The notes beneath the pieces are model-generated. The model made no database searches and was not told where the DNA came from. It worked only from the letters and a program-made list of their open reading frames with translations. From the NCBI RefSeq assembly GCF_019904295.1, contig NZ_CP065359.1, forward strand, positions 955,001 to 1,019,000: 64,000 bases of DNA. The letters are read 5' to 3'. The position numbers were made by a program, and so were the translations under genes. Positions 1 to 8,950 of the stretch are shown here, piece by piece; the first letter of the stretch is position 1; the number at the start of each line of letters is the position of its first letter. The stretch is from Ruegeria sp. SCSIO 43209 (GTDB taxonomy: Bacteria > Pseudomonadota > Alphaproteobacteria > Rhodobacterales > Rhodobacteraceae).

Positions 1-160
1 GTTCTAGTTTGGGCAGGCTAAGCCCGGCAGCGGCCCATTCGTCGAAGGCAAGCTGTGTCGGTCCGATCTCGATCCTGTCATTGTCGTTCGGTGTCCCGTC
101 CCCGAGGGTGGCGCCCCGGGTCGGGTCAATCTTACGGGTGTCACGATATGGTGTGTTCAC
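1..160 (-). CDS. dddP: DMSP lyase DddP, N-terminal part (runs off the left edge)
   Basis: Reading the minus strand from a GTG at 160 gives 53 uninterrupted codons to the window edge. The peptide contains TRKIDPTRGATLGDGTPND, then DRIEIGPTQLAFDEWAAAG. I recognise this as the conserved N-terminus of roseobacter DddP, an M24 (creatine-amidinase-like) metalloenzyme that cleaves dimethylsulfoniopropionate to dimethyl sulfide and acrylate. The metal-binding residues lie in the missing C-terminal part. An AGGTCC sequence precedes the GTG. The gene is divergent from the DUF3445 gene, with 124 bases between them. The match is from memory; other M24 peptidases are less likely because the N-terminal extension is DddP-specific. 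Confidence 0.8.
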   Translation of the reverse strand, partial: MNTPYRDTRKIDPTRGATLGDGTPNDNDRIEIGPTQLAFDEWAAAGLSLPKLE

Positions 161-223
161 GGTTGGACCTTTCTGCTTGCCTGCCCAACCTGCAAATCCA
201 GATGCGCTGCGTCTTCTAGGTTT

Positions 224-247
224 GCGACCGTCTTCTGGTCGCTTTTT
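224..247 (+). terminator. terminator-like hairpin in the dddP/DUF3445 divergent region
   Basis: A perfect 6-bp stem (GCGACC / GGTCGC) with a 7-base loop is followed directly by five T. It sits 38 bases before the ATG of the next + strand gene and behind no + strand gene in view, so it could be an attenuator in that gene's leader or chance structure. Confidence 0.35.
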
Positions 248-284
248 GACCGACAGCGTCAGAGCAGGGTGCTATGCCTCGACT

Positions 285-1028
285 ATGACCGTGATATTAC
301 AGCAAGCCATTCCCTATGATCCACTCGCCCAAAACCCGCTGCCTGGCATTAAGCCTGCGGACCCCAGGGCCTGGTTGCATCGCGACGATGCGTTTTCTGC
401 CCAGATGCAACGACGCGCCGCGCTGTTGGCGCAGCAAAAACTGGACGTCTTGGCGCAAAGCCCCGAGGCGTTGGCACCCGCGCAGGAGTTGCTGGAACTG
501 GTCATTCAGCAAGTTTATCCGAATGTCTCCGATCACGTTGTGCGGCCCGACGGTGTGCGGGTTGAGGTTGACCGGGAACGCCCGTTGGAAACGCTATGCC
601 ATTTGGTGCAAGAGGATTTCTGCATTCTGCAGAAACACGATGACGAGCATGTTTTGACTGGCGCGATCCTGTGCTTTCCCGCAAGCTGGATGCTGTCGGA
701 AAAGTTCATGCGCCCGTTGATTGGGATCCATGAGCCGGTTGACGCCTACGACGCCAATATTGCCCGCAGAGTTCAACGTTTGTTTGACGGCATTCAACCC
801 AACCGGCCACTCTGGCGGTTCAATGCGCTTTGGTACAATGACGCCGAATTGTTCCAACCGCGCAGTCTCATGCAGCGACGCACACCGCGGGACGAAAATT
901 CGGCCCGATATCTGCGTAGTGAACGTCAGACTCTCTTGCGTTTACCTGAGACAAACGCAGTGGTGTTCGCGATCCACACTTATGTAATGGCCGCTGATCA
1001 GGTCCTTAAAATGGAAAACCCCACCTGA
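285..1028 (+). CDS. DUF3445 family protein (haem-dependent oxidative N-demethylase-like)
   Basis: 247 residues. The frame stays open upstream, but the ATG at 285 gives the family-typical start (MTVILQQAIPYDP). The central part (VEVDRERPLETLCHLVQEDF, then ILCFPASWMLSEKFMRPLIGIHEPV) matches the DUF3445 family. This family includes a fungal and bacterial haem enzyme reported to oxidatively demethylate methylamines, and many members are uncharacterised. C-terminal landmarks are RSERQTLLRLP and FAIHTYV. It lies divergent from dddP, so a link to methylated osmolyte or amine metabolism is possible but inferred only from position. Its stop codon overlaps the terminator of the convergent gene at 1065-2003. 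Family assignment is fairly sure, the substrate is not. Confidence 0.75.
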   Translation: MTVILQQAIPYDPLAQNPLPGIKPADPRAWLHRDDAFSAQMQRRAALLAQQKLDVLAQSPEALAPAQELLELVIQQVYPNVSDHVVRPDGVRVEVDRERPLETLCHLVQEDFCILQKHDDEHVLTGAILCFPASWMLSEKFMRPLIGIHEPVDAYDANIARRVQRLFDGIQPNRPLWRFNALWYNDAELFQPRSLMQRRTPRDENSARYLRSERQTLLRLPETNAVVFAIHTYVMAADQVLKMENPT

Positions 1029-1036
1029 CGGCGGGG
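1011..1036 (-). terminator. rho-independent terminator of the 1065-2003 gene
   Basis: On the minus strand CCCCGCC-GTCA-GGTGGGG (one G-U pair) is followed by TTTTCCATTTT. It lies 29 bases past the stop of the minus-strand gene and overlaps the stop codon of the convergent DUF3445 gene. Confidence 0.6.
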
Positions 1037-1064
1037 CCTCCAAGGAGGGTCTTGGGTAATTTGA

Positions 1065-2003
1065 TTACATGCCAATCGCGCTGGCGACCTCGGCAAAAGC
1101 ATTCGTAGCGTTCAGGCCAAAAATCGCTGTGGTAAAAGCCAGAACCTGAGTGTTGAGGCGGAAATCCTCACCCCGGATCAGATTGACTGCTGCCAGGGAT
1201 ATGGCAATCGGTGTCGATATGCTTGCCACAGCACCAGTCATGCCCCAGCTGGTCAGTCGCAGAATATCGCTTGGGCGTTCCGTTTCGTCCTCGGACTGGT
1301 GAATGTTGCCGGCGGGCAGGGGAGCATCAGCCTCGGTCCGGAAGGCGATACTGAGCAGTTGGTCGTCACTTAGCTTGATCGGACGCGGCTTGGCGTGTTT
1401 GGTCTGTGTATCTTCCGCATCAGGATCGGGCAGATCAAGCCCCGCAAATGGGCCGCTGACTGCTTCGAATATCTGCTTTCGGTTCCGGGCGTTGCGCGGC
1501 GCAATTGAATCAAAGGCACTCATGAATTGTTCGATGGTCAGAACCGTTTTGGGCGACAACCATTCGACACGACGGGTCGTGCAGATGTCGACCATTCGGT
1601 ACAGGATCACCACAAGCATCAACTCGGATATTTCACTGTCATCGAGCAGTTTTGACACCGGACAAATCGAGATCGTCAGCCGGTTTCCCGGCAGCGTAAC
1701 CGCAGCACGCGGCATAGTTTTGAGACCAGCGGTTCGATCCATCCGCTCATGGTGATTGTGATCTACTTGGGTTGGTTCCGAGTCCAATGTCAGACGCACG
1801 AGATATTGGCTGCTGACGATACTGGCCTCCGATGCGCTAAGAAGCGTCTTGCGCTCGACCAGATGGCCATAGTCACCCAGCGTCGTTGAGACGACCTCGC
1901 ACAGACGCTCAAGCGCGCCATCTGCCGACCCGTCAAACTGGAGGCCACCGTGGTAACTATGCTTTGCAGTCACAGCATGTTCCTTTGCTGTCATAATCTT
2001 CAC
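1065..2003 (-). CDS. hypothetical protein, 312 residues
   Basis: I do not recognise a family. The protein is polar through about residue 245, with an acidic/polar linker (residues about 190-245). It ends in a mildly hydrophobic tail (about 250-310: SWGMTGAVASISTPIAISLA, then a second stretch around VLAFTTAIFGLNATNAFAEV) that could be one or two weak membrane segments. There is no signal peptide. The start used is the first ATG; a second ATG lies three codons in. The gene is isolated: it converges on the DUF3445 gene, and about 170 bases of AT-rich DNA separate it from the 3' end of the transglycosylase gene upstream. The terminator at 1011-1036 supports it being expressed. Confidence 0.6.
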   Translation of the reverse strand: MKIMTAKEHAVTAKHSYHGGLQFDGSADGALERLCEVVSTTLGDYGHLVERKTLLSASEASIVSSQYLVRLTLDSEPTQVDHNHHERMDRTAGLKTMPRAAVTLPGNRLTISICPVSKLLDDSEISELMLVVILYRMVDICTTRRVEWLSPKTVLTIEQFMSAFDSIAPRNARNRKQIFEAVSGPFAGLDLPDPDAEDTQTKHAKPRPIKLSDDQLLSIAFRTEADAPLPAGNIHQSEDETERPSDILRLTSWGMTGAVASISTPIAISLAAVNLIRGEDFRLNTQVLAFTTAIFGLNATNAFAEVASAIGM

Positions 2004-2170
2004 AACAAATTAACAGGCGAAATGGCGCAAATTTTGACCAAAATGGAAAAAAGTCGAAATATTCCAAGATTGATTACGCTTTGGAAACCAAGAAAATCGG
2101 GGTTTCCTTAAATCTATGTGGCAACAATGTGGCCGAATTCAGGTGTTCTGACGTCAAGCCTATGACTGCC

Positions 2171-2965
2171 CTAGTTGTCGATTCGCGCCGCCATGATTGC
2201 AATGGATTGCTGGTAGACCGAGGCCGCATTCCATTGCTGTATGACCGCAAAATTCGGCTCTCCGGGTTGATAGCCGCGACCGGGCTTCCACCCTTTCTTA
2301 CGTAGAAAATTCGCGGTCGAGGCGAGCGCGTCGGTCATGTTATAAAAATCGACCCGACCATCGCCCGTGGCGTCCACACCATAGGTCAGGGCATTGCCGG
2401 GCAGAAACTGTGTATGCCCCAGCTCGCCATGTTTTGCCCCTTTTGTCGCCATCGTAAGGGTACCTTGGTCAACCAGTTTTAAGGCGCCGATAGCGTGCGG
2501 GATGAAGAATTCGGACCGGCGACAATCATAGGCTAATGTCGTGATTGCGGAAACAACCTGACTATCGCCCATGAAACCTCCAAAGCCGGTTTCCATGCCG
2601 TGAATGGCAATTAGCACACCCGCCGGTACGCCATATTGACGCTCGAGCGCGGCGTAAAACTGCGGATTGCGAGCTTTGCGCTTGCGCCCTTGCGCAACGA
2701 TGGTGTTTGCCCCGCGCACCTGCATGAATTTGTCCAATGAGTATTTAAAGCTCTTCTGATTGCGATCCGCGGCAATCGTACGTGTTGCATATTGCGTTTG
2801 TGCGAGCGCCTGCAGACCCTTCTTTTTCACACCCGCTCGTTTGGCGGTTTTGGCAAAGTCGGCTTTCCAGGCCTCGAACCCGCTGCTGGTATTCCCACAA
2901 GGGGCGGACAGTGCCACCGAGGGCAGAAGGAACGCGAGTGCAGCGTAAAGGCGAAGACGAGGCAT
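2171..2965 (-). CDS. lytic murein transglycosylase, MltB family
   Basis: 264 residues with a signal peptide (about 1-20, cleavage near ALSA-PC). It is a periplasmic enzyme that cleaves peptidoglycan between MurNAc and GlcNAc, forming 1,6-anhydro-MurNAc. Catalytic Glu125 lies in GMETGFGG (family pattern xExxYG). The segment after GELGHTQFLPGNALTYGVDA and the DGRVDFYN... TANFLRKKGWKPG block are typical of SLT_2/MltB proteins. There is no lipobox, although Cys23 follows the signal region, and no C-terminal peptidoglycan-binding domain is present, so this is a short, soluble version. It is transcribed away from the 1065-2003 gene's promoter region and probably has its own promoter in 2966-3032. 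Confidence 0.88.
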   Translation of the reverse strand: MPRLRLYAALAFLLPSVALSAPCGNTSSGFEAWKADFAKTAKRAGVKKKGLQALAQTQYATRTIAADRNQKSFKYSLDKFMQVRGANTIVAQGRKRKARNPQFYAALERQYGVPAGVLIAIHGMETGFGGFMGDSQVVSAITTLAYDCRRSEFFIPHAIGALKLVDQGTLTMATKGAKHGELGHTQFLPGNALTYGVDATGDGRVDFYNMTDALASTANFLRKKGWKPGRGYQPGEPNFAVIQQWNAASVYQQSIAIMAARIDN

Positions 2966-3032
2966 AGAGGAAATCCGAGTGCTGAAAAAACTACGCTCAG
3001 CCTAAGCCGAGTTCGACCTACCGCAAAGTGGT

Positions 3033-3680
3033 TTAATAGAGATCAAGCTCGTCTGTGCCTTTCAGGGATTCGAACCATTCATCCGGGGTTTTGTCGATCT
3101 TGGCATGTTTGACCATCATCGCGTTCATATTTGGCAGACTGGATGAGTCCGGCCATTCATCGGGGTGCCACAGGTTTGATCGAATGATGCATTTGGGACA
3201 GTGCGCAAAGACGGTTTCGACATGGATTAACAGGGCCAGCTTGGGCACGCGTCCACCGACGGCCATGTTTGAAAGAAGTTCGGGATCTGCGCTAATTCTC
3301 GCGGATCCCCGCAGGCGCAGAGTTTCCAATTTTCCGGGGACAAAGAATATCACGCTGACGCGCTGATCTTTCAGCACATTATGAAACGTATCCACGCGCT
3401 TGTTCCCAGGCCGGTCCGGGATCGCAATCATCGAGTTCGAGAGCACCTGCACAAACCCCGCAGGATCGCCACGAGGCGAAATATCGAGATGCCCATCGGG
3501 ATTGGCCGAAGCGATCAGGCAGAACGAGGACATGCCGATGAAGTCTCGACACATCTCATCAAGTGCAGGCAATTCCTTTGCAATGATCTGCGGCAAGGGT
3601 TGCCCGCAAATGCGTTCCAGATCTTTTTCCGAGGTTACAAGTCCTGAATACTCAGAAAAGAGTTTGTCGCTTGCGGGCAT
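3033..3680 (-). CDS. pyridoxamine 5'-phosphate oxidase family FMN-binding protein
   Basis: 215 residues. It fits the split-barrel flavin fold of PPOX-like proteins, in the subgroup known as the MSMEG_1061 family. Landmarks are FCLIASANPDGHLDISPRGD (residues about 53-72, typical FMN phosphate contact), IAIPDRPGNKRVDTFHNVL (about 88-106) and the C-terminal HCPKCIIRSNLWHPDEWP. Such proteins bind FMN or F420 and reduce unknown small molecules; the real pyridoxamine oxidase PdxH is a different subgroup. It follows glnA on the same strand but is separated by a strong terminator, so it probably has its own promoter. The specific substrate cannot be read from sequence. Confidence 0.8.
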   Translation of the reverse strand: MPASDKLFSEYSGLVTSEKDLERICGQPLPQIIAKELPALDEMCRDFIGMSSFCLIASANPDGHLDISPRGDPAGFVQVLSNSMIAIPDRPGNKRVDTFHNVLKDQRVSVIFFVPGKLETLRLRGSARISADPELLSNMAVGGRVPKLALLIHVETVFAHCPKCIIRSNLWHPDEWPDSSSLPNMNAMMVKHAKIDKTPDEWFESLKGTDELDLY

Positions 3681-3754
3681 GTGCTCTCTCCGCCTGATGT
3701 TGAGCTCAAATTTTGAAAGATCATCATCGATCCGTCAAATCTCGCGGAGATACA

Positions 3755-3782
3755 GAAAAAGGGGCGCCCGATGGGCGCCCCC
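3755..3782 (-). terminator. terminator of glnB-glnA
   Basis: A 9-bp GC stem (GGGGCGCCC on + pairing with GGGCGCCCC, 3-base loop) lies 27 bases beyond the glnA stop and runs into five T on the minus strand. Confidence 0.85.
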
Positions 3783-3808
3783 TGAGAATTTTTGTCGAAA
3801 ATTCTTAA

Positions 3809-5215
3809 TCAGCAGCTGTAGTACATGCCGTACTCAACCGGGTGAGGTGTGTGCTCGTAGGTTTCTACTTCTTCCATCTTCAGCGCGATGTAGCCGTCGA
3901 TCTGGTCTTTGGTGAACACGTCGCCTTGCAGCAGGAAGTCGTGATCAGATGCCAGCGCTTCCAGAGCTTCGCGCAGGCTGCCGCAGACGGTCGGGATGTC
4001 GGCCAGTTCTTCGGCAGGAAGATCGTACAGGTTCTTGTCCATGGCTTCGCCCGGATCGATCTTGTTCTTGATGCCGTCCAGACCGGCCATCAGCAGCGCT
4101 GCGAACGCCAGATAGGGGTTTGCGGCCGGATCGGGGAAGCGGGCCTCGACGCGCTTGGCTTTCGGGCTTTCGGTCCACGGAATACGCACGCAGCCTGAAC
4201 GGTTGCGGGCCGAATAGGCGCGCAAGACGGGGGCTTCGAAACCTGGGATCAGACGCTTGTAGCTGTTGGTCGCCGGGTTGGTGAAGGCGTTCAGCGTTTT
4301 GGCGTGCTTCAGGATGCCGCCGATGAAGTACAGCGCCTCATCAGACAGGTCGGCGTATTTGTCGCCGGCGAACAGCGGCTTGCCGTCTTTCCAGATCGAC
4401 ATGTTCACGTGCATGCCGGTGCCGTTGTCACCTGCGATTGGCTTCGGCATAAAGGTCGCCGATTTGCCATAGGCATGTGCAACGTTGTGGATCACGTACT
4501 TGTATTTCTGAAGCTCGTCGGCCTGCTTGGTCAGGCTGTCGAAGATCAGGCCCAGTTCGTGCTGACACGATGCAACCTCGTGGTGGTGCTTGTCGACCTT
4601 CATGCCCAGACGCTTCATGGTCGACAGCATTTCCGAGCGCAGGTCCTGCGCTTCGTCAACGGGGTTTACGGGGAAGTAACCACCTTTGACGCCCGGACGA
4701 TGGCCCATGTTGCCCATCTCGTATTCGGTGTCGGTGTTCCACGATGCATCAGTCGCATCAACTTCGTAGGATACCTTGTTGATACTGTTAGAGAAACGAA
4801 CGTCATCAAAGAGGAAAAATTCGGCCTCCGGACCCATGTAGGCCACATCACCAATACCGGAAGCCTTCAGGTACGCTTCGGCTTTCTGAGCGGTGCCTCG
4901 CGGGTCACGTTCATAGGCTTCACCAGTGTCAGGCTCCACAACCGAGCAGTGCAGGCAGATGGTCTTTTCCGCATAGAACGGATCGACATAGGCGCTATCG
5001 GTGTCGGGCATCAGTTTCATGTCGGAAGCTTCAATCGACTTCCAGCCCGCGATGGACGAACCGTCGAACATAAAGCCCTCTTCCAGGAAGTCCTCATCGA
5101 CCTGATCGGACATGATGGTGACGTGCTGAAGTTTGCCGCGCGGGTCGGTAAAGCGGATGTCGACGTATTCGGCGTCTTCATCACGGATCAGCTGAAGAAC
5201 TGCGTCCTTGCTCAT
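3809..5215 (-). CDS. glnA: type I glutamine synthetase
   Basis: 468 residues, the standard length for the dodecameric GSI that makes glutamine from glutamate, ammonia and ATP. It starts [20 protein letters not shown] and includes the metal-ligand block [12 protein letters not shown], the [15 protein letters not shown] active-site region, the [15 protein letters not shown] glutamate-binding stretch and [10 protein letters not shown]. The regulatory tyrosine for adenylylation lies near residue 397 in [10 protein letters not shown], so activity is presumably controlled by GlnE/P-II signalling. It is 33 bases downstream of glnB on the same strand; glnB-glnA is a standard alphaproteobacterial operon. 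The operon ends at the terminator at 3755-3782. Confidence 0.98.
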   Translation of the reverse strand: MSKDAVLQLIRDEDAEYVDIRFTDPRGKLQHVTIMSDQVDEDFLEEGFMFDGSSIAGWKSIEASDMKLMPDTDSAYVDPFYAEKTICLHCSVVEPDTGEAYERDPRGTAQKAEAYLKASGIGDVAYMGPEAEFFLFDDVRFSNSINKVSYEVDATDASWNTDTEYEMGNMGHRPGVKGGYFPVNPVDEAQDLRSEMLSTMKRLGMKVDKHHHEVASCQHELGLIFDSLTKQADELQKYKYVIHNVAHAYGKSATFMPKPIAGDNGTGMHVNMSIWKDGKPLFAGDKYADLSDEALYFIGGILKHAKTLNAFTNPATNSYKRLIPGFEAPVLRAYSARNRSGCVRIPWTESPKAKRVEARFPDPAANPYLAFAALLMAGLDGIKNKIDPGEAMDKNLYDLPAEELADIPTVCGSLREALEALASDHDFLLQGDVFTKDQIDGYIALKMEEVETYEHTPHPVEYGMYYSC

Positions 5216-5248
5216 ACTATTTGTTCCTCTGATTTGAAGATTGCTGTG

Positions 5249-5593
<345 letters not shown>

Positions 5594-5756
5594 TCACCTT
5601 GTATGGTTGTCTCGATGGCAATGATCACGTCTAAGGTCAGGCGGCAATGGAACTGCGAATATGGTCGCCTTGTGGTGCTGCGAAATCGTGCAACGGGTTA
5701 AATTTTGATCGATGTGCACAAAATGTAATCAGAATTGAATCGCGTGAGGGCGCAAT

Positions 5757-7340
5757 ATGGCAGAGTTGCTGACAGCGGCACAGATGCGGACGATCGAAAA
5801 GTCCGCGATTGAGTCCGGTGACGTGAGCGGACTGGAGCTGATGGAGCGGGCGGGGCGCGGTGTTCTTCAAGCCGTATTTGAAGAATGGCCAGAGCTGCAG
5901 CGGGGGCCAGCCCCCGCACCCCCGAGGTATTTGGGGCCAGATGAAGAGGATCCGCCGCGTGCGGTAATTCTTTGCGGGCCAGGAAATAACGGGGGGGATG
6001 GATTTGTTGTTGCACGCTTGCTGCGGGAGCGCGGCTGGGAGGTGGCGGCATTTCTTCTTGGTGATCCGACGAAGCTGCCACCAGATGCGCGTGTGAATCA
6101 TGACAGATGGGGCGAATTGGGGGAGGTTCACCCATTTTCCGAAGTGTTTGCCGCGCATCAAGGGGCTGACCTTTATGTCGATGCGTTATTCGGGACGGGC
6201 TTACAGCGACCGCTTGAGGGTGATGTTCTAAAATGGGCAGAAATGACTGCCTCGGATCCAGCCATCGCCGAAAAGACAGTATCCGTTGATATGCCGTCTG
6301 GCCTGTGTTCCGATAGTGGGCGTGAGCTGGCCCCGGGGACCGCGACGGTTCAGGCCAGGCTCACGGTATCGTTTCATACTGCAAAGCTGGGGCATTATCT
6401 GGGGCTGGGGCCGGTCAGAAGTGGCCGATTGGTCGTCAAGGACATTGGTTTGGAGGAGGGAGTTCAGGGTGCGGTCAAACTGGTGACCACCCCGGATGCT
6501 GATTTTTCGAAGGCAACTGCCTTACACAAATATGCGCATGGGCATGCCTTGATTATTAGTGGAGGTGCGGGGGCAACCGGCGCAGCAAGGCTGGCGGCAC
6601 GTGGTGCATTACGCATCGGGGCCGGATTGGTGACGCTGGGTGTTCCACCCTCGGCTCAGATGGAGGTTGCCAGCCATATCACTGCGCTGATGCTGCAGCG
6701 GGTCCAGAGCGGTGATGATCTGTTGGAAGTCCTGATGGATGCGCGGTTGAACGCACTATGCCTCGGTCCTGGATTGGGGCTGGCGCGTGCGCAGGAGCTG
6801 GTTCCTGCGGCGCTGGCCTCGGGGCGTCCCGCGTTGCTGGACGCGGATGCTTTGACGGCGTTTGCTGATGCGCCAGAGGTGCTGTTGGACATGCTCCATG
6901 ACAGATGTGTTCTGACACCGCACGGGGGCGAGTTTGCGCGATTGTTCCCGGAGATCACCGAAAAGCTCTCGGTCAAGCCGGGCAGAGGGCCGGCTTATTC
7001 CAAAGTGGATGCCGTGCGTGAGGCGGCCAAGCAGGCTGGCTGTGTGGTACTATACAAGGGCCCTGACACGGTGATTGCTGCACCGGATGGGCAATGTGCG
7101 ATCAATGCGGCGCTGTTTGACCGGGCGGCACCCTGGCTGGCGACAGCAGGGTCGGGCGATGTGCTTGCCGGGTTCATAACGGGACTACTGGCGCGGAGCT
7201 TCAACCCGATGGCTGCAGCCAAGACCGCAGCTTGGTTACATGTGGAATGCGCCAGGCAATTTGGGCCGGGGTTGATTGCTGAAGATCTGCCGGAACAATT
7301 GCCAGCGGTATTCGCACGGCTTGAAATCAATGGGTCATAG
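5757..7340 (+). CDS. nnrD: bifunctional NAD(P)H-hydrate epimerase / ADP-dependent dehydratase
   Basis: 527 residues with two fused domains. The N-terminal epimerase (NnrE, about 1-225) has CGPGNNGGDGFVVARLL (73-89) and DMPSGLCSDSGRELAPG. The C-terminal ribokinase-like dehydratase (NnrD, about 240-520) has LGPGLGLARAQELV, LDADALTAF, LTPHGGEFARLF and the ATAGSGDVLAGFITG signature. Together they repair hydrated NADH and NADPH. The start is the ATG at 5757, divergent from glnB. Oddity: residues about 49-64 (RGPAPAPPRYLGPDEE) are encoded by a copy of a dispersed intergenic repeat inserted in frame just before the nucleotide loop (see the repeat at 5900). Catalytic motifs remain intact. Confidence 0.95.
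   Translation: MAELLTAAQMRTIEKSAIESGDVSGLELMERAGRGVLQAVFEEWPELQRGPAPAPPRYLGPDEEDPPRAVILCGPGNNGGDGFVVARLLRERGWEVAAFLLGDPTKLPPDARVNHDRWGELGEVHPFSEVFAAHQGADLYVDALFGTGLQRPLEGDVLKWAEMTASDPAIAEKTVSVDMPSGLCSDSGRELAPGTATVQARLTVSFHTAKLGHYLGLGPVRSGRLVVKDIGLEEGVQGAVKLVTTPDADFSKATALHKYAHGHALIISGGAGATGAARLAARGALRIGAGLVTLGVPPSAQMEVASHITALMLQRVQSGDDLLEVLMDARLNALCLGPGLGLARAQELVPAALASGRPALLDADALTAFADAPEVLLDMLHDRCVLTPHGGEFARLFPEITEKLSVKPGRGPAYSKVDAVREAAKQAGCVVLYKGPDTVIAAPDGQCAINAALFDRAAPWLATAGSGDVLAGFITGLLARSFNPMAAAKTAAWLHVECARQFGPGLIAEDLPEQLPAVFARLEINGS
5900..5946 (+). repeat. dispersed GC-hairpin repeat inside nnrD
   Basis: A perfect 7-bp hairpin (GCGGGGG-CCAG-CCCCCGC, 5900-5917) is followed by a 28-base unit at 5919-5946 starting CCCCCGAGGTATTT and ending CCAGATGAAG. 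The same unit is at 63733-63760 (23 of 28 bases identical) and, inverted, at 63774-63800, where it is intergenic. In nnrD it is read in frame as about 16 residues. Confidence 0.8.
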
Positions 7341-7641
7341 GCAAATATTGGCCGATCGCGGGTCAAAGCGGCAATGTTTCGCCTTATGATTTACCTGTGC
7401 GCATAACGGGTGTTTGCAAGCTGCAACACGCAGCGCAAGAATTGTCTTGCAGGTTAGCTGGGTGCTGCTTTCGAACTAGGTCAAAATATTGATTATAAAA
7501 CGCTTTCCCTGAAGGTCCCCGCTTCCGCCTGTGGCAGAAATGCAATGCCGGGCTAATAAGCTTTAGCAATCATTGGAACCGTTAATCCAGGTGCGCATAT
7601 CGGCAATATCTAAAAAAACTGACCCATCTATGGTGAATGAC
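7341..7641. other. intergenic region before the porin
   Basis: About 300 bases without a convincing gene. No nnrD terminator is visible. It contains AT-rich stretches (around 7485-7500 and 7605-7620) suitable for a porin promoter and long leader. A frame open from 7573 runs into the porin, but its N-terminal residues precede the signal peptide and are probably untranslated. Confidence 0.5.
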
Positions 7642-8766
7642 ATGACAGTGAATTTTAAGCTGACTTCGATAGCCGCGGCGCTTGTCGCAACAACGGCAAT
7701 CCCCGCCGCCGCCGAACTGAAATACGAAAACAACACGGGCGGTTATGTCCTGCTTTATGGTCAGTTGCACCCGGCCTTAATCTCGGTTGACGACGGTGAA
7801 GAGACCGAAACGCGCGTTCTGGACAATGACCTGTCAAACAGCCGCGTCGGTTTGGAACTGTTGCAGCCCTTCGGCAACAACGATTTCACCTTCCGTTTTG
7901 AAACCGGGCTTGGTCTGCCGAGCTCGAGCGAGTGGAACCAGCTGGGCACAGATTTCAGCGGCTGGACCCGTGAAGATATCCGTCACGTGGATTTCGCACT
8001 TGCCGGTGACTGGGGTAAATTCTCGGCCGGTCAGGGCAGCATGGTGGCCGATGGCGCTGCCGAAGTGGATCTGTCTTACGTTGGAACTGCGCTGTATTCC
8101 TTTACCAACGATGAAAATGGCGGGTTCTTCTATCGCGGTACTGACGGTTTGCTGAGCGACATCACCGTTGGCGATTCCAGCAGCAACTTTGACGGTGCGC
8201 GCCGTGGCCGCGTTCGGTATGACACGCCGGAGTTCAGCGGTTTTAAGGCCGGCATCGCCTATGGTCAGAACATTCTGTCCAGCAGCGATGACGATGACTA
8301 TTACGATATTGGCCTTCGCTATAACAACACCTTCGGCGGCGGGGTTGAATTTGCAGCGGCGGTTGCATACTCGGTGCGCTCGGCTGACGATGGATCGGGG
8401 GACCGCAAGGATACGATCGGGTCGGCCTCGGTTATGCTGCAAAACGGCCTGAGCTTCACCGTAGCCGCCGGGACGCGGGACAATGACGCGGATGGTGCGT
8501 CTGACCCGAACTACTTCTACGGCAAGATTGCCTACGAGGATCAGTGGGTATCCTGGGGTAAAACCGGTATCGGGATCGACTATTACTCGGGCTCGGACTT
8601 CGTAAATGACGGCTCCAGCACTGATGCTTGGGGCATCGCTGTTGTTCAGCGTATCGACAGCATCAATACAGATGCATATCTCAAATACCGCAATCACGAT
8701 TTCGAAGATGGCGCTTCGTTCGACAACAACGAGGCGTGGGTGCTGGGGGCCCGCTGGAGGTTCTGA
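7642..8766 (+). CDS. Gram-negative general porin
   Basis: 374 residues from the ATG at 7642. This start puts a clean signal peptide first (MTVNFKLTSIAAALVATTA, cleavage after IPAAA) and has GGTGA five bases upstream; an earlier in-frame ATG at 7573 would bury the signal. The mature protein has alternating beta-strand pattern, abundant Asp/Gly/Ser/Asn loops, a YGQLHPALI first strand, a Rhodobacter-porin-like SGFKAGIAYGQN strand and a terminal aromatic (GARWRF) required for outer-membrane assembly. It should form a 16-strand trimeric diffusion channel in the outer membrane. It is monocistronic with a strong terminator 22 bases past the stop. Transported solutes are unknown. Confidence 0.9.
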   Translation: MTVNFKLTSIAAALVATTAIPAAAELKYENNTGGYVLLYGQLHPALISVDDGEETETRVLDNDLSNSRVGLELLQPFGNNDFTFRFETGLGLPSSSEWNQLGTDFSGWTREDIRHVDFALAGDWGKFSAGQGSMVADGAAEVDLSYVGTALYSFTNDENGGFFYRGTDGLLSDITVGDSSSNFDGARRGRVRYDTPEFSGFKAGIAYGQNILSSSDDDDYYDIGLRYNNTFGGGVEFAAAVAYSVRSADDGSGDRKDTIGSASVMLQNGLSFTVAAGTRDNDADGASDPNYFYGKIAYEDQWVSWGKTGIGIDYYSGSDFVNDGSSTDAWGIAVVQRIDSINTDAYLKYRNHDFEDGASFDNNEAWVLGARWRF

Positions 8767-8787
8767 TTTCTCAGCTTTCGATGATCG

Positions 8788-8817
8788 AACGCTCCGGCCT
8801 GTGCCGGGGCGTTTTTT
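8788..8817 (+). terminator. porin terminator
   Basis: An 11-bp stem (AACGCTCCGGC / GCCGGGGCGTT, one G-T pair), loop CTGT, then a T run. Confidence 0.9.
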
Positions 8818-8950
8818 CGTCTGTAATAGGGGTAAAACCAGCCTGAAAGGGCCTTTGCCTCTTGCACGCAGGCGGCTGTGCAAATAGAAGGCGTCAAATT
8901 TGCCCGGCGCGCCCGTTTTGCGCGCCCCGAATCCTATGGGGACTACCAAA

